The notes under the pieces were generated by a model. It saw only the letters and a list, made by a program, of their open reading frames with translations. It was not told the DNA's origin and searched no databases. Made by a program: the position numbers and the translations under genes. Source: Anaerolineaceae bacterium (lineage in GTDB: Bacteria; Chloroflexota; Anaerolineae; Anaerolineales; Anaerolineaceae). Taken from it: a stretch of 12,288 nucleotides of DNA. The stretch lies in contig DAIEPS010000030.1 in NCBI GenBank assembly GCA_027348305.1, forward strand, positions 1-12,288, written 5' to 3'. Of this stretch, positions 6,040-12,288 are shown piece after piece; the stretch's first letter is position 1; every line of letters starts with the position of its first letter.

Positions 6040-7617
6040 ATGGCTCAAAGTAAACCTGAATCAGAGGGTGGTCACGAAGCTTTCAACAACAAGTTAAAAG
6101 CTCTTCGTACCCAATCAAAACTAGGTGGTGGGGAAAAAAGGATCGAAGCCCAACATGGAAAAGGCAAATTAACTGCCCGCGAACGCATCGATGCCCTGCT
6201 GGATGAAGGAAGTTTTCAAGAGATCAATGGGTTAATGACCAGCCGCCATACCGATTTTGGTCTCGACAAAGACAAAGTTCCGGGTGATGGAATCGTAGCA
6301 GGTTTCGGCAAGATCAACGGTCGGCGTGTCTGCGTTTATGCCCAGGATTTCACCATCATGGGTGGTTCCTTCGGTGAAGTTGCCGGTCAAAAAGTTTGCC
6401 GCATCATGGATCTTGCCATGGATGCCGGTGTGCCGGTCATCGGATTAAACGATGGCGGCGGCGCTCGCATTCAAGAAGGCATTTTCAGTCTTTATGCTTA
6501 CGGCGAAGTCTTCTATCGCAATACCCTGGCTTCTGGTGTCGTCCCCCAGATCTCCGTCATCCTCGGACCCTGCGCTGGTGGAGCAGTCTATTCGCCCGCA
6601 TTAACCGATTTCATCGTGATGACCAAGGGCATCAGCAATATGTTCATCACCGGCCCCGAAGTCATCAAAACCGTTACCCACGAAGAAGTGGATACCGAAA
6701 CCCTCGGTGGTGCCATGGCTCATGCCGCCACCAGTGGCGTTGCACATTTTGCAGTTGAAAATGAAAAAGAAGCCTTGCAGACAGTTCGTGATCTATTAGA
6801 CTATCTTCCTGCCAATAACAAAGAATCTGCCCCCATGGCCGAAGTTACAGACGATCCCTGGCGCATGGACAAGGAATTGGATACTCTGGTTCCTTCCAAT
6901 CCCTCTGAAGGCTACGACATGAAAGAAATCATCACCCGGGTCTGCGACCAGGGCTCTTTCATGGAACTCATGAGCAATTTTGCTCAAAACAGCATCATCG
7001 GTTTTGCCCGCCTGCACGGTCAATCTGTGGGTATCGTTGCCCAACAGCCGCTCTTCATGGCTGGCGCCATTGATATCGATGCCGCTGACAAGATGGCACG
7101 TTTTGTACGCTTCTGCGATGCCTTCAATGTACCCATCGTGACCTTCTCTGATTCACCCGGTTTTCTGCCCGGTGTTTCTCAAGAGCACAACGGCATCATC
7201 CGCCACGGAGCCAAGATCGTTTACGCATTCTCAGAAGCATCCGTGCCAAAACTCACCGTGGTCACCCGCAAAGGTTATGGCGGTGCATACATCGTCATGA
7301 GCAGCAAGCACATCCATTCGGATATGGTGTTTGCCTGGCCTGGTGCTGAGATCGCCGTTATGGGCGCTGAAGGTGCCGTGGCGATCCTCTATCGTAAAGA
7401 AATTGCTGAGAAAGCCGACCCCGCTGAAGCCCGCAAACAACTTGTGGCTGAATTCCGCGAGAAATTCTCCAATCCCTACATCGCTGCCGGCGCCGGTTTC
7501 GTGGATGATGTCATCTTCCCGCATGAAACCCGTCCGCGCTTGATTGCAGCCCTGGAACTTTTGCGCGACAAGCAAACTCAAATGCCAGCCAAGAAACACG
7601 GCTGCATGCCCCTCTAG
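6040..7617 (+). CDS. biotin-dependent acyl-CoA carboxyltransferase, alpha subunit of Na+-translocating decarboxylase (MmdA/PccB family)
   Basis: Transfers the carboxyl group from an acyl-CoA to the biotin of the carrier encoded at 7975-8424; cytosolic face of the pump. 525 aa from ATG 6040, in the MmdA/PccB range (about 510-530). Two crotonase-like halves are visible. The N half has the acyl-CoA oxyanion loop GGGARIQEG (139-147) and GPCAGGAVYSPA (177-188); the C half has the biotin-site PGFLPGVSQEHNGIIRHGAK (373-392), RKGYGGAYIVM (410-420) and AWPGAEIAVMGAEGAV (432-447). The C-terminus is KKHGCMPL, close to the KKHGNIPL of the family. Adjacent delta, biotin and beta genes indicate a decarboxylase rather than a carboxylase, since no biotin carboxylase gene is here. 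Methylmalonyl-CoA is the likeliest substrate by family, but another short acyl-CoA is possible: I418 replaces the Asp found at this position in propionyl-CoA carboxylase beta subunits. Confidence 0.93.
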   Translation: MAQSKPESEGGHEAFNNKLKALRTQSKLGGGEKRIEAQHGKGKLTARERIDALLDEGSFQEINGLMTSRHTDFGLDKDKVPGDGIVAGFGKINGRRVCVYAQDFTIMGGSFGEVAGQKVCRIMDLAMDAGVPVIGLNDGGGARIQEGIFSLYAYGEVFYRNTLASGVVPQISVILGPCAGGAVYSPALTDFIVMTKGISNMFITGPEVIKTVTHEEVDTETLGGAMAHAATSGVAHFAVENEKEALQTVRDLLDYLPANNKESAPMAEVTDDPWRMDKELDTLVPSNPSEGYDMKEIITRVCDQGSFMELMSNFAQNSIIGFARLHGQSVGIVAQQPLFMAGAIDIDAADKMARFVRFCDAFNVPIVTFSDSPGFLPGVSQEHNGIIRHGAKIVYAFSEASVPKLTVVTRKGYGGAYIVMSSKHIHSDMVFAWPGAEIAVMGAEGAVAILYRKEIAEKADPAEARKQLVAEFREKFSNPYIAAGAGFVDDVIFPHETRPRLIAALELLRDKQTQMPAKKHGCMPL

Positions 7618-7629
7618 ACCTGATCCTTT

Positions 7630-7634
7630 AGGAG
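7630..7634 (+). promoter_or_regulatory. ribosome binding site fixing the OadG-like gene start
   Basis: AGGAG eight bases before ATG 7643. The frame is open back to 7544 inside the carboxyltransferase gene, but this site and the position of the membrane helix right after Met place the start at 7643. Confidence 0.85.
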
Positions 7635-7642
7635 AAATAACA

Positions 7643-7951
7643 ATGGATAATATTCAAACAGGTCTAATCGTAAGCGCAGTCGGATTACTCGTCACCTTTA
7701 CAGCACTCGGTGTTTTCATTGGAGTGATCGTAATTCTTCAGAAACTATTTCCACCAAAACCTGAAGCCGAAGAATCCGAAGAAGAACAACCTGTTGCTGC
7801 CATCGCCGAAGCGTCCAGCGAAACCAATGAATCTGATGAAACTCTGGTTGCTGTACTTGCTGCCGCCGCGTATTTGCGCTCACGTCGATCCGGTCAATTG
7901 GGATCATCATTAATGGCTGGACCCGGTCCATATCGAACATCTCGAAATTAA
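7643..7951 (+). CDS. small membrane subunit of Na+-translocating decarboxylase (OadG/MmdD family)
   Basis: Assembly subunit that anchors the carboxyltransferase and biotin carrier to the membrane beta subunit. 102 aa. One hydrophobic helix at about 7-31 (GLIVSAVGLLVTFTALGVFIGVIVIL) starts right after the N-terminus, followed by a basic/proline stop and a very acidic linker at about 41-60. The tail begins ETLVAVLAAAAYLRSRR, an Ala-rich amphipathic segment also found in other OadG-like proteins of anaerobes. Located 25 bases after the alpha gene and 23 bases before the biotin carrier gene, the same gene order as in known methylmalonyl-CoA decarboxylases. Primary sequence in this family is poorly conserved, so the call rests on topology, size and position. 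Confidence 0.85.
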   Translation: MDNIQTGLIVSAVGLLVTFTALGVFIGVIVILQKLFPPKPEAEESEEEQPVAAIAEASSETNESDETLVAVLAAAAYLRSRRSGQLGSSLMAGPGPYRTSRN

Positions 7952-7974
7952 CCTGCAATACAGGAGTCTGAATA

Positions 7975-8424
7975 ATGAGTAAAAAACTTCAAATTTCACT
8001 TAATGGCAAATCTTACGATGTTGAGGTCAACGATATTTCTGGAACCACAATGAATTTGAGCGTCAACGGCAAATCATACGATGTGGAGATCGAAGATTCA
8101 GGCGCCCCAATGCCCCAATCTTCTGTTCAAAGCGCCGCCCCTGTCGCCAAAGTCGCAGCACCTAAAGCCGCTCAAGCAGCAGCTCCGGCTGTTGTTGTTG
8201 CTGCAGCATCAAACGATGTGATCATCTCGCCCATGCCGGGTGTGATCATGGATATTTCTGTAAAACCAGGTGACAAAGTGGAAGTCAAACAAGCCATTTG
8301 TGCTCTGGAAGCCATGAAAATGAAAAACATCATCCGCTCAAACCGCGAAGGTGTAGTGGCCAGCGTTGAAGTATCCGAAGGTCAACGTGTGCCTTACGGT
8401 GCTGTCATCATCCGTTTCGCCTGA
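7975..8424 (+). CDS. biotin carrier (gamma) subunit of Na+-translocating decarboxylase
   Basis: Carries carboxybiotin between the carboxyltransferase and the beta subunit. 149 aa in three parts: an N-terminal beta segment (1-42) holding an unusual tandem repeat, a flexible Ala/Pro/Val linker (about 44-77), and a biotinyl-lipoyl domain (about 80-149). The biotinylation motif EAMKM is intact, with K115 lying 34 residues from the C-terminus, the standard spacing. Conserved PMPG and GD turns precede it. ATG 7975 has AGGAG upstream. The stop codon TGA (8422-8424) is followed within seven bases by the beta-subunit ATG, and the GAGG that should serve that start overlaps the stop, so the two genes are probably translationally coupled. 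A biotin ligase must be encoded elsewhere. Confidence 0.95.
   Translation: MSKKLQISLNGKSYDVEVNDISGTTMNLSVNGKSYDVEIEDSGAPMPQSSVQSAAPVAKVAAPKAAQAAAPAVVVAAASNDVIISPMPGVIMDISVKPGDKVEVKQAICALEAMKMKNIIRSNREGVVASVEVSEGQRVPYGAVIIRFA
8002..8088 (+). repeat. 63-base-period tandem repeat within the biotin carrier gene
   Basis: The segment coding NGKSYDVE occurs at 8002-8025 and again at 8065-8088, exactly 63 bases (21 codons) apart, with few base differences. The context SLNGKSYDVEVND versus SVNGKSYDVEIED shows a short internal duplication of the N-terminal beta segment. Confidence 0.9.
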
Positions 8425-8431
8425 GGCTGAT

Positions 8432-9556
8432 ATGGACTTATCAAAACTTCTGGTTCTGTTAGACGCCTTCAAATTGCTGCAATGGCAAAATGTTTTGATG
8501 ATTGCAGTGGGCGGCTTATTGATCTATCTGGCTATCGCCAAAGATTATGAGCCTTCGTTACTTCTGCCTATCGGGTTTGGAGCCATCCTTTGCAACCTGC
8601 CTCTGACCGGTGCAACTGAAGCCGGTGGCTGGTTGAAAAATCTGTATGATGCAGGAATTGCCACTGAATTGTTCCCCCTCTTCGTCTTCATCGCCATTGG
8701 CGCCATGACGGACTTCGGTCCGCTGTTGGAGAACCCCAAAATGGCCTTGCTGGGCGCTGCCGGACAATTTGGTATCTTCACCACGCTGCTGCTCGCACAG
8801 GCACTTGGATTCACACTCAAAGAAGCTGCATCCATTGGTATCATCGGCGCCATCGACGGCCCGACCGCCATCTATGTATCTTCGAAACTCGCTCCTCACC
8901 TTTTAGGACCGATCACGGTATGTGCATACAGCTACATGTCACTTGTGCCTATCATTCAACCCCCCGTAATGCGGTTTATGACGACCAAGGCTGAAAAAAC
9001 CACCCGCATGCCCTACTCGATCAAAGAAGTTTCCAAGACGGTCAGAATTTTGTTCCCCATCGTGGTGACCGTTGTGGTTTCGCTGATCGCCCCCAAAGCC
9101 TCACCGTTGATCGCTTCACTCATGTTCGGTAACTTGATCCGAGAATGCGGTGTTGTGGATCGTCTGAATGACGCAGCTCAGAACGAATTAGCCAACCTGA
9201 CCACTCTCTTCCTCGGCCTGGTCATCGGCTCGACCATGGAAGGTGTTGCCTTCATCAAACCGACCACCTTGCTGATCCTCGGTATGGGTTTGCTCGCTTT
9301 CGTGTTGGATACCGTCGGTGGTGTTTTGCTTGGCAAGGTGATGTACTTGCTCTCTGGCAAGAAATTCAACCCATTGATCGGTGCTGCAGGCATCAGCGCT
9401 TTCCCGATGTCAGCGCGTATCGTACAACGCTTCGGATTGGAATACGATTCAGACAATCATTTGCTCATGCATGCCATGGGTTCAAATGCAGCAGGTCAGT
9501 TGGGAAGCGTGATTGCCGGTGGTGTTGTGCTGGCTGTCATCGCAGGTGTTATGTAG
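8432..9556 (+). CDS. carboxybiotin decarboxylase, Na+-pumping beta subunit (OadB/MmdB/GcdB family)
   Basis: Integral membrane subunit that decarboxylates carboxybiotin and exports Na+. 374 aa, within the family range, with many hydrophobic segments along its length. Conserved blocks include FPLFVFIAIGAMTDFGPLLENP (about 81-102), GAIDGPTAIYVSSKLAPHLLG (139-159) with D142 equivalent to the essential Asp of Klebsiella OadB (D203), the SYMSLVPIIQPPVM stretch (167-180), and the C-terminal HLLMHAMGSNAAGQLGSVIAGG region (343-364). All are intact, so it should pump. The start at ATG 8432 is chosen over upstream in-frame ATG 8366, which lies inside the biotin carrier gene; MDLSKLL begins the normal N-terminus and GAGG lies just upstream. 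Fourth gene of the operon. Confidence 0.95.
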   Translation: MDLSKLLVLLDAFKLLQWQNVLMIAVGGLLIYLAIAKDYEPSLLLPIGFGAILCNLPLTGATEAGGWLKNLYDAGIATELFPLFVFIAIGAMTDFGPLLENPKMALLGAAGQFGIFTTLLLAQALGFTLKEAASIGIIGAIDGPTAIYVSSKLAPHLLGPITVCAYSYMSLVPIIQPPVMRFMTTKAEKTTRMPYSIKEVSKTVRILFPIVVTVVVSLIAPKASPLIASLMFGNLIRECGVVDRLNDAAQNELANLTTLFLGLVIGSTMEGVAFIKPTTLLILGMGLLAFVLDTVGGVLLGKVMYLLSGKKFNPLIGAAGISAFPMSARIVQRFGLEYDSDNHLLMHAMGSNAAGQLGSVIAGGVVLAVIAGVM

Positions 9557-9559
9557 GTT

Positions 9560-9597
9560 CTTCCATCTGGAAGTTATTCCGGGTGATATAGAATATC
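9560..9597. other. two short inverted repeats between beta-subunit and hydrolase genes
   Basis: CTTCC, ATCT, GGAAG (9560-9573) and GATAT, AGA, ATATC (9585-9597) lie in the 64-base gap. Neither has a T-run, so neither is a terminator. They could be RNA processing or stability elements separating pump genes from the last two genes, or chance. Confidence 0.3.
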
Positions 9598-9608
9598 GCA
9601 CAATCAAA

Positions 9609-9614
9609 AAGGAG
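9609..9614 (+). promoter_or_regulatory. ribosome binding site fixing the hydrolase start
   Basis: AAGGAG six bases before ATG 9621. The frame is open further upstream, back into the end of the beta-subunit gene, but conserved sequence begins only at this ATG (MKLLDLTIPL). The next gene has an almost identical site at 10527-10532. Confidence 0.88.
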
Positions 9615-9620
9615 AAAAAA

Positions 9621-10502
9621 ATGAAACTTCTTGATCTCACCATCCCGTTAGGAATCGGAACACCGCCCTGGCCAACTTATGAGCCATTACAGGTAAAATA
9701 TTTCAAACGTCTAGCACCCAATGGTGCAAATGGACAGGTTCTAACCCACTCCAATCATCTCGGCACCCACCTGGATGGAGAAATCCATTTCTACACCCCA
9801 GGCCGCGATATGGCTCAACTGCCCCTCGATTACCTGGTACATGATGCTGCCATCGTCGACCTGAGCGATGTCTGCGGTGATTATGATGTTTACACCAGCA
9901 AAATGATCACTGACCGCGTGGAAGTCAAAGAAGGCGACATCCTCGTCATTCACACCGGTTACCATCATTTCGGTTGGGATCAACCCACCGCCGATGAGAT
10001 CCGCTACATGACCAAACACCCCGGTCCCGATCAGGAATTTGCCGATTGGGCGAAGAAGATGAAACTGCGCTGGATCGCCGTGGATTGCGGTTCTGCTGAT
10101 CACCCCATGAACACCATCATCCGCACCTGGATGCCCCGCCAGGCCAAACAGGCTGAACACGTGTTCAAGAAAAAATTCGGCAAGACTCTCGAAGAATACT
10201 TCACCGACGAAAAATATCAATTGATGCACATCGATCTCTTCCCCAAACAGATCATCCACGCCGAATGCTTTGGCGGCATGATCGACCTGATCCTGAACCG
10301 CCGCCTGCAGGTTGGTTTCTTCCCCTGGCGTTTTGTTGACGGCGAAGCTTCCATCGGCCGCGCTGTGGCCTTCCTGGAAGACAAGGACTATGACGAAGTA
10401 ATGAAGAAAGCCGCAAACATGCCCAAGACCAAATTCGGCGATGTCTACGATATCAAGCATGTTGAAAGCCTGAACAAGTTGTCAAATGCCAATATGGCAT
10501 AG
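9621..10502 (+). CDS. cyclase-family metal-dependent hydrolase (kynurenine formamidase/isatin hydrolase-like)
   Basis: Probable soluble amide- or lactam-cleaving hydrolase of the cyclase family (PF04199), which includes kynurenine formamidase KynB and isatin hydrolase. 293 aa, somewhat longer than KynB (about 210). It begins with the family's LLDLTIPL strand. The metal-binding motif HxGTHxDxxxH is complete at 46-56 (HLGTHLDGEIH: H46, H50, D52, H56). Conserved later elements are GDILVIHTGY (105-114), AVDCGSADHP (153-162, H161) and the IHAE segment with E215. Sixty-four bases after the pump beta gene and 35 before the next gene with no terminator, so it belongs to the decarboxylase operon. That context is not explained by tryptophan breakdown, and no other kyn gene is nearby. 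Fold and metal site are firm; substrate is unknown. Confidence 0.88.
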   Translation: MKLLDLTIPLGIGTPPWPTYEPLQVKYFKRLAPNGANGQVLTHSNHLGTHLDGEIHFYTPGRDMAQLPLDYLVHDAAIVDLSDVCGDYDVYTSKMITDRVEVKEGDILVIHTGYHHFGWDQPTADEIRYMTKHPGPDQEFADWAKKMKLRWIAVDCGSADHPMNTIIRTWMPRQAKQAEHVFKKKFGKTLEEYFTDEKYQLMHIDLFPKQIIHAECFGGMIDLILNRRLQVGFFPWRFVDGEASIGRAVAFLEDKDYDEVMKKAANMPKTKFGDVYDIKHVESLNKLSNANMA

Positions 10503-10537
10503 AATGACGAAATTATCAATCTGGTAAAGGAGAAAAA

Positions 10538-11266
10538 ATGAAATTCGATCTGCCCGAAAAAGCAAGTATTGAAACCCTGCAAATAGATGTACGTGACGTT
10601 GAAGCCATGCTTCAGGGTCCCGCCATGAAATTGCCCCCCTTCCCTGGTGCCACTGTCAAATTGAAAGACGGCCGAACCCTCTTCATCCGCGAAGCACGCC
10701 TGGATGAAGCCCCCAAGATGATGGAATACATGGAACGCATCATGAAGGTGGATCACGACTTCTATGATATCGTTGGCGCTCGTGTTTACTCTGAGATCCT
10801 CGGATGGTACCGCCATCGGCTTAAAGATCCTTATACCCTGGTTGGTTTGGTAGACGGTGTCTGGGCCGGTTTCGCCAACGGTCGTGTGATGAATGAAAAA
10901 GTCAATATCAGCCTCCACACCGTGGCTTTGGATCGCGGCGGACGCATCGGCGCAGTCATGTATTACGCCAAGGCTTACTACGCTTTCGAAATGATCAAGA
11001 ACACCGAATGGTGGGCTACCTACGAATCCTACAACGGCTGGATGCGCTGGGGTCTCGGAATGGCTCAGCCTTCTTACCCATGGCCAGAAGTACAGCATGA
11101 ACTTGGCGGCGCCCGTGTTTACTATGTCACCAAGAACTACTGGGATCAACTGATCAAGGATTACGTGAAACAAATGGCCGGCGGCGCTGAATTGGACTTC
11201 AATGTGCCCGATTCCATCCGCAAAGCCAACGAGAACTTCACCGTTCCCGAAGGTGTCAACGTCTAG
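10538..11266 (+). CDS. GNAT-like acyltransferase-family protein, substrate unknown
   Basis: 242 aa, soluble, last gene of the decarboxylase operon; AAAGGAG at 10526-10532 fixes ATG 10538. It has the general layout of a GNAT N-acyltransferase from about residue 40: a first strand LFIREARLDEAPKMMEYM (48-65), paired strands YTLVGLVDGVWAGFANGRV (99-117), a fourth strand ISLHTVALD (124-132) leading into RGGRIG (133-138), which fits the RxxGxG/A pyrophosphate loop for acyl-CoA in loosened form (R in place of the first G), then a helix and a C-terminal ARVYYVTKNYWDQL strand (192-205). The aromatic-rich stretch around 156-183 is unusual, and about 40 N-terminal residues precede the domain. Its place beside a CoA-ester decarboxylase and an amide hydrolase suggests it handles an acyl-CoA or amine intermediate, but that is inference; it could also be a catalytically dead relative. 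Confidence 0.55.
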   Translation: MKFDLPEKASIETLQIDVRDVEAMLQGPAMKLPPFPGATVKLKDGRTLFIREARLDEAPKMMEYMERIMKVDHDFYDIVGARVYSEILGWYRHRLKDPYTLVGLVDGVWAGFANGRVMNEKVNISLHTVALDRGGRIGAVMYYAKAYYAFEMIKNTEWWATYESYNGWMRWGLGMAQPSYPWPEVQHELGGARVYYVTKNYWDQLIKDYVKQMAGGAELDFNVPDSIRKANENFTVPEGVNV

Positions 11267-11282
11267 TTTTATCAGTACTACT

Positions 11283-11316
11283 AAAACCCGGTTTCATTGC
11301 AGAAACCGGGTTTTTT
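11283..11316. terminator. bidirectional rho-independent terminator between convergent operons
   Basis: AAAACCCGGTTTC (11283-11295) pairs perfectly with GAAACCGGGTTTT (11302-11314) around loop ATTGCA, followed by T to 11316. The A-run on the left gives a T-run on the other strand, so it also serves the minus-strand gene whose stop is at 11319. It closes the operon that begins at 6040. Confidence 0.95.
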
Positions 11317-11318
11317 AT

Positions 11319-12185
11319 TTACGTGATCCTAACTGCCGCGCCAATCCCCATGCAGGTATCCACACCCGAAGAATGACCGAAATGGATCAAGTGCTCAACG
11401 GTCAAATTGCTTACCTCGGCATTTGACAACAATAACGAATCAACGATCGCCAAAAAGAGCTCTTCAGACCAGCCCTGGCAGGCGGCCTCAATGCGGTTGG
11501 CCGAGATCATGGTGGTGCTCTTAAACGCCATGGCGGTCAAAGATCGCCCCAGTTCATCGATAAACGGATTCAGTGTTCCTGACCGGGCATGATAAAGCAA
11601 GAAACCACTGATCCAATCGTCCCCCGAAGGGGTCAACCCGCCTCCGCGCCCCAAAATGGATTTCCCAGCCTTAAGTGTTCCCTCAAGATCAGCATTTGTC
11701 ACGCCGGCTAAAAACTGGTCGGTCATTTCTTTGATCATCGCAGCTTCCGACCCGGGCGCCAGGTTGGATGAGTCTGCCAGGTAAAGCCACCCCTTGCCAG
11801 GGTCCAGAGAAAGCATGCGCTGCAAGAGCGCCCCCATACGTTCTGATTGTTCGAGTAGAGTGGTTTCTACCATGGGGGCGGGCATTGGCTGCCAGAGGAC
11901 AGTTTTCGTAATGTCTATGCGAATATTCTTATTTTGGAAACCTAGTTCCCCGATTGAATAGGACCAATCGTCCCCGGGGGTGAACGGCTCAAACTGCCTG
12001 GCGCGAAGGGGAAGTTGGATGTTATACGGACTGCGGTAATCGGCATCCGTGACGAAGAGGATGCGCTGCCCGGTGTTGAGAAAAACGCCCCGCGAGGTGA
12101 TGCCCATCACCTTGCCCACACAGCCCTCTGTGAGAGCCAGGGCAGCGAGCCCACCGAGTTGAATTGCAACCAATGGGTCATTCAT
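11319..12185 (-). CDS. DUF2877 / AllH-family protein
   Basis: Member of the DUF2877 family, whose E. coli member AllH (YlbF) is one of the three AllFGH proteins assigned to oxamate carbamoyltransferase in allantoin breakdown. 288 aa from the chosen ATG. The family signature GRGGGLTPSGDDWISGFLL is present (residues 179-197), as are the later STTMISANRIEAACQG segment and the C-terminal GHSSGVDTCMGIGAA. The start at 12185 is preferred over GTG 12212 because the upstream gene's stop (12180-12178) overlaps this ATG by eight bases, a usual sign of coupled translation; the longer form would overlap by 35. Convergent with the decarboxylase operon and separated by a shared terminator, so a link to it is not implied. 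Oxamate-related function is possible only if AllF and AllG homologues lie beyond the right edge. Confidence 0.82.
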   Translation of the reverse strand: MNDPLVAIQLGGLAALALTEGCVGKVMGITSRGVFLNTGQRILFVTDADYRSPYNIQLPLRARQFEPFTPGDDWSYSIGELGFQNKNIRIDITKTVLWQPMPAPMVETTLLEQSERMGALLQRMLSLDPGKGWLYLADSSNLAPGSEAAMIKEMTDQFLAGVTNADLEGTLKAGKSILGRGGGLTPSGDDWISGFLLYHARSGTLNPFIDELGRSLTAMAFKSTTMISANRIEAACQGWSEELFLAIVDSLLLSNAEVSNLTVEHLIHFGHSSGVDTCMGIGAAVRIT

Positions 12186-12288
12186 GGAATACCGCCATGT
12201 TGCCGAGTACACCCCACGATTTCAAAAAGGTTTCGATCTTCACATCCGCATAACGGCCCTCATTGTTGTAGCGGACAGTGTCTGTATT
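12178..12288 (-). CDS. C-terminal end of an unidentified gene, cut by window edge
   Basis: Reading the minus strand from the right edge gives 36 codons without a stop, ending in TGA at 12180-12178. The peptide includes RYNNEGRYADVKIETFLKSW and ends GVLGNMAVFHE. It looks like real coding sequence because it overlaps the ATG of the DUF2877 gene by eight bases, as expected for an operon partner. I do not recognise the family from this fragment; AllG- or AllF-like partners would be a guess based only on the neighbour. Confidence 0.6.
   Translation of the reverse strand, partial: NTDTVRYNNEGRYADVKIETFLKSWGVLGNMAVFHE

Noticed and set aside
9741..10460. Long antisense open frame of 239 codons on the minus strand
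   Set aside because: It lies wholly opposite the hydrolase gene, which has a complete metal-binding motif and a strong ribosome binding site. The antisense protein shows no recognisable motif and is a codon-bias shadow.
10445..11173. Antisense open frame of 242 codons on the minus strand
   Set aside because: Opposite the GNAT-like gene, which is in operon order with AAAGGAG before its ATG; the antisense frame crosses two plus-strand genes and has no ribosome binding site or motif.
1..12288. CRISPR arrays, tRNA or rRNA genes, insertion sequences or attachment sites
   Set aside because: No regularly spaced repeats, no tRNA-like cloverleaf with a TTCRA arm, no rRNA sequence and no transposase-like frame were seen on either strand by reading; a computational scan was not possible.

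Overview
The window reads as a stretch of bacterial chromosome with compact same-strand operons, strong AGGAG-type ribosome binding sites and clear rho-independent terminators. It encodes an oxygen-independent, sodium-coupled catabolic lifestyle: a molybdenum hydroxylase of the xanthine dehydrogenase family and a complete biotin-dependent Na+-translocating decarboxylase. Overall protein flavour (Ala-rich OadG-like subunit, MmdA-like carboxyltransferase, PAS-GAF-GGDEF signalling protein) suggests an anaerobic environmental bacterium, most likely Chloroflexota/Anaerolineae. That taxonomic call is an inference from style, not from a marker gene.

Layout. (1) 2-1708: the 3' part of a PAS-PAS-GAF-GGDEF diguanylate cyclase gene, open to the left window edge and visibly more AT-rich than the rest. 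(2) 1709-2029: a 321-bp intergenic region with two candidate promoters; one has a 17-bp inverted repeat in its spacer. (3) 2030-5829: three genes in FAD (medium), [2Fe-2S] (small), molybdopterin (large) order, forming one molybdenum hydroxylase, closed by a strong terminator at 5841-5872. (4) 5873-6039: a regulatory gap with a long hairpin and a promoter that again has an inverted repeat between -35 and -10. (5) 6040-11266: a six-gene operon: carboxyltransferase alpha, OadG-like small membrane subunit, biotin carrier, carboxybiotin decarboxylase beta, a cyclase-family (KynB-like fold) metal hydrolase and a GNAT-like protein, closed by a 13-bp perfect terminator at 11283-11316. (6) 11319-12288, minus strand: a DUF2877/AllH-family gene overlapped at its start by the end of an unidentified upstream gene that runs off the right edge.

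How the genes may work together. The alpha, delta, gamma and beta subunits form a standard Na+ pump: alpha moves CO2 from an acyl-CoA (methylmalonyl-CoA type is the nearest family) to biotin on gamma, and beta decarboxylates carboxybiotin while exporting Na+. The hydroxylase upstream and the hydrolase and acyltransferase-like genes downstream are not part of known pumps of this type. Their position suggests a dedicated pathway in which a (possibly N-heterocyclic) substrate is hydroxylated, hydrolysed, activated and finally decarboxylated for energy. The substrate cannot be read from the sequence. No CoA ligase, molybdenum-cofactor insertion factor, transporter or transcription regulator lies in the window, so part of such a pathway would have to be encoded elsewhere.
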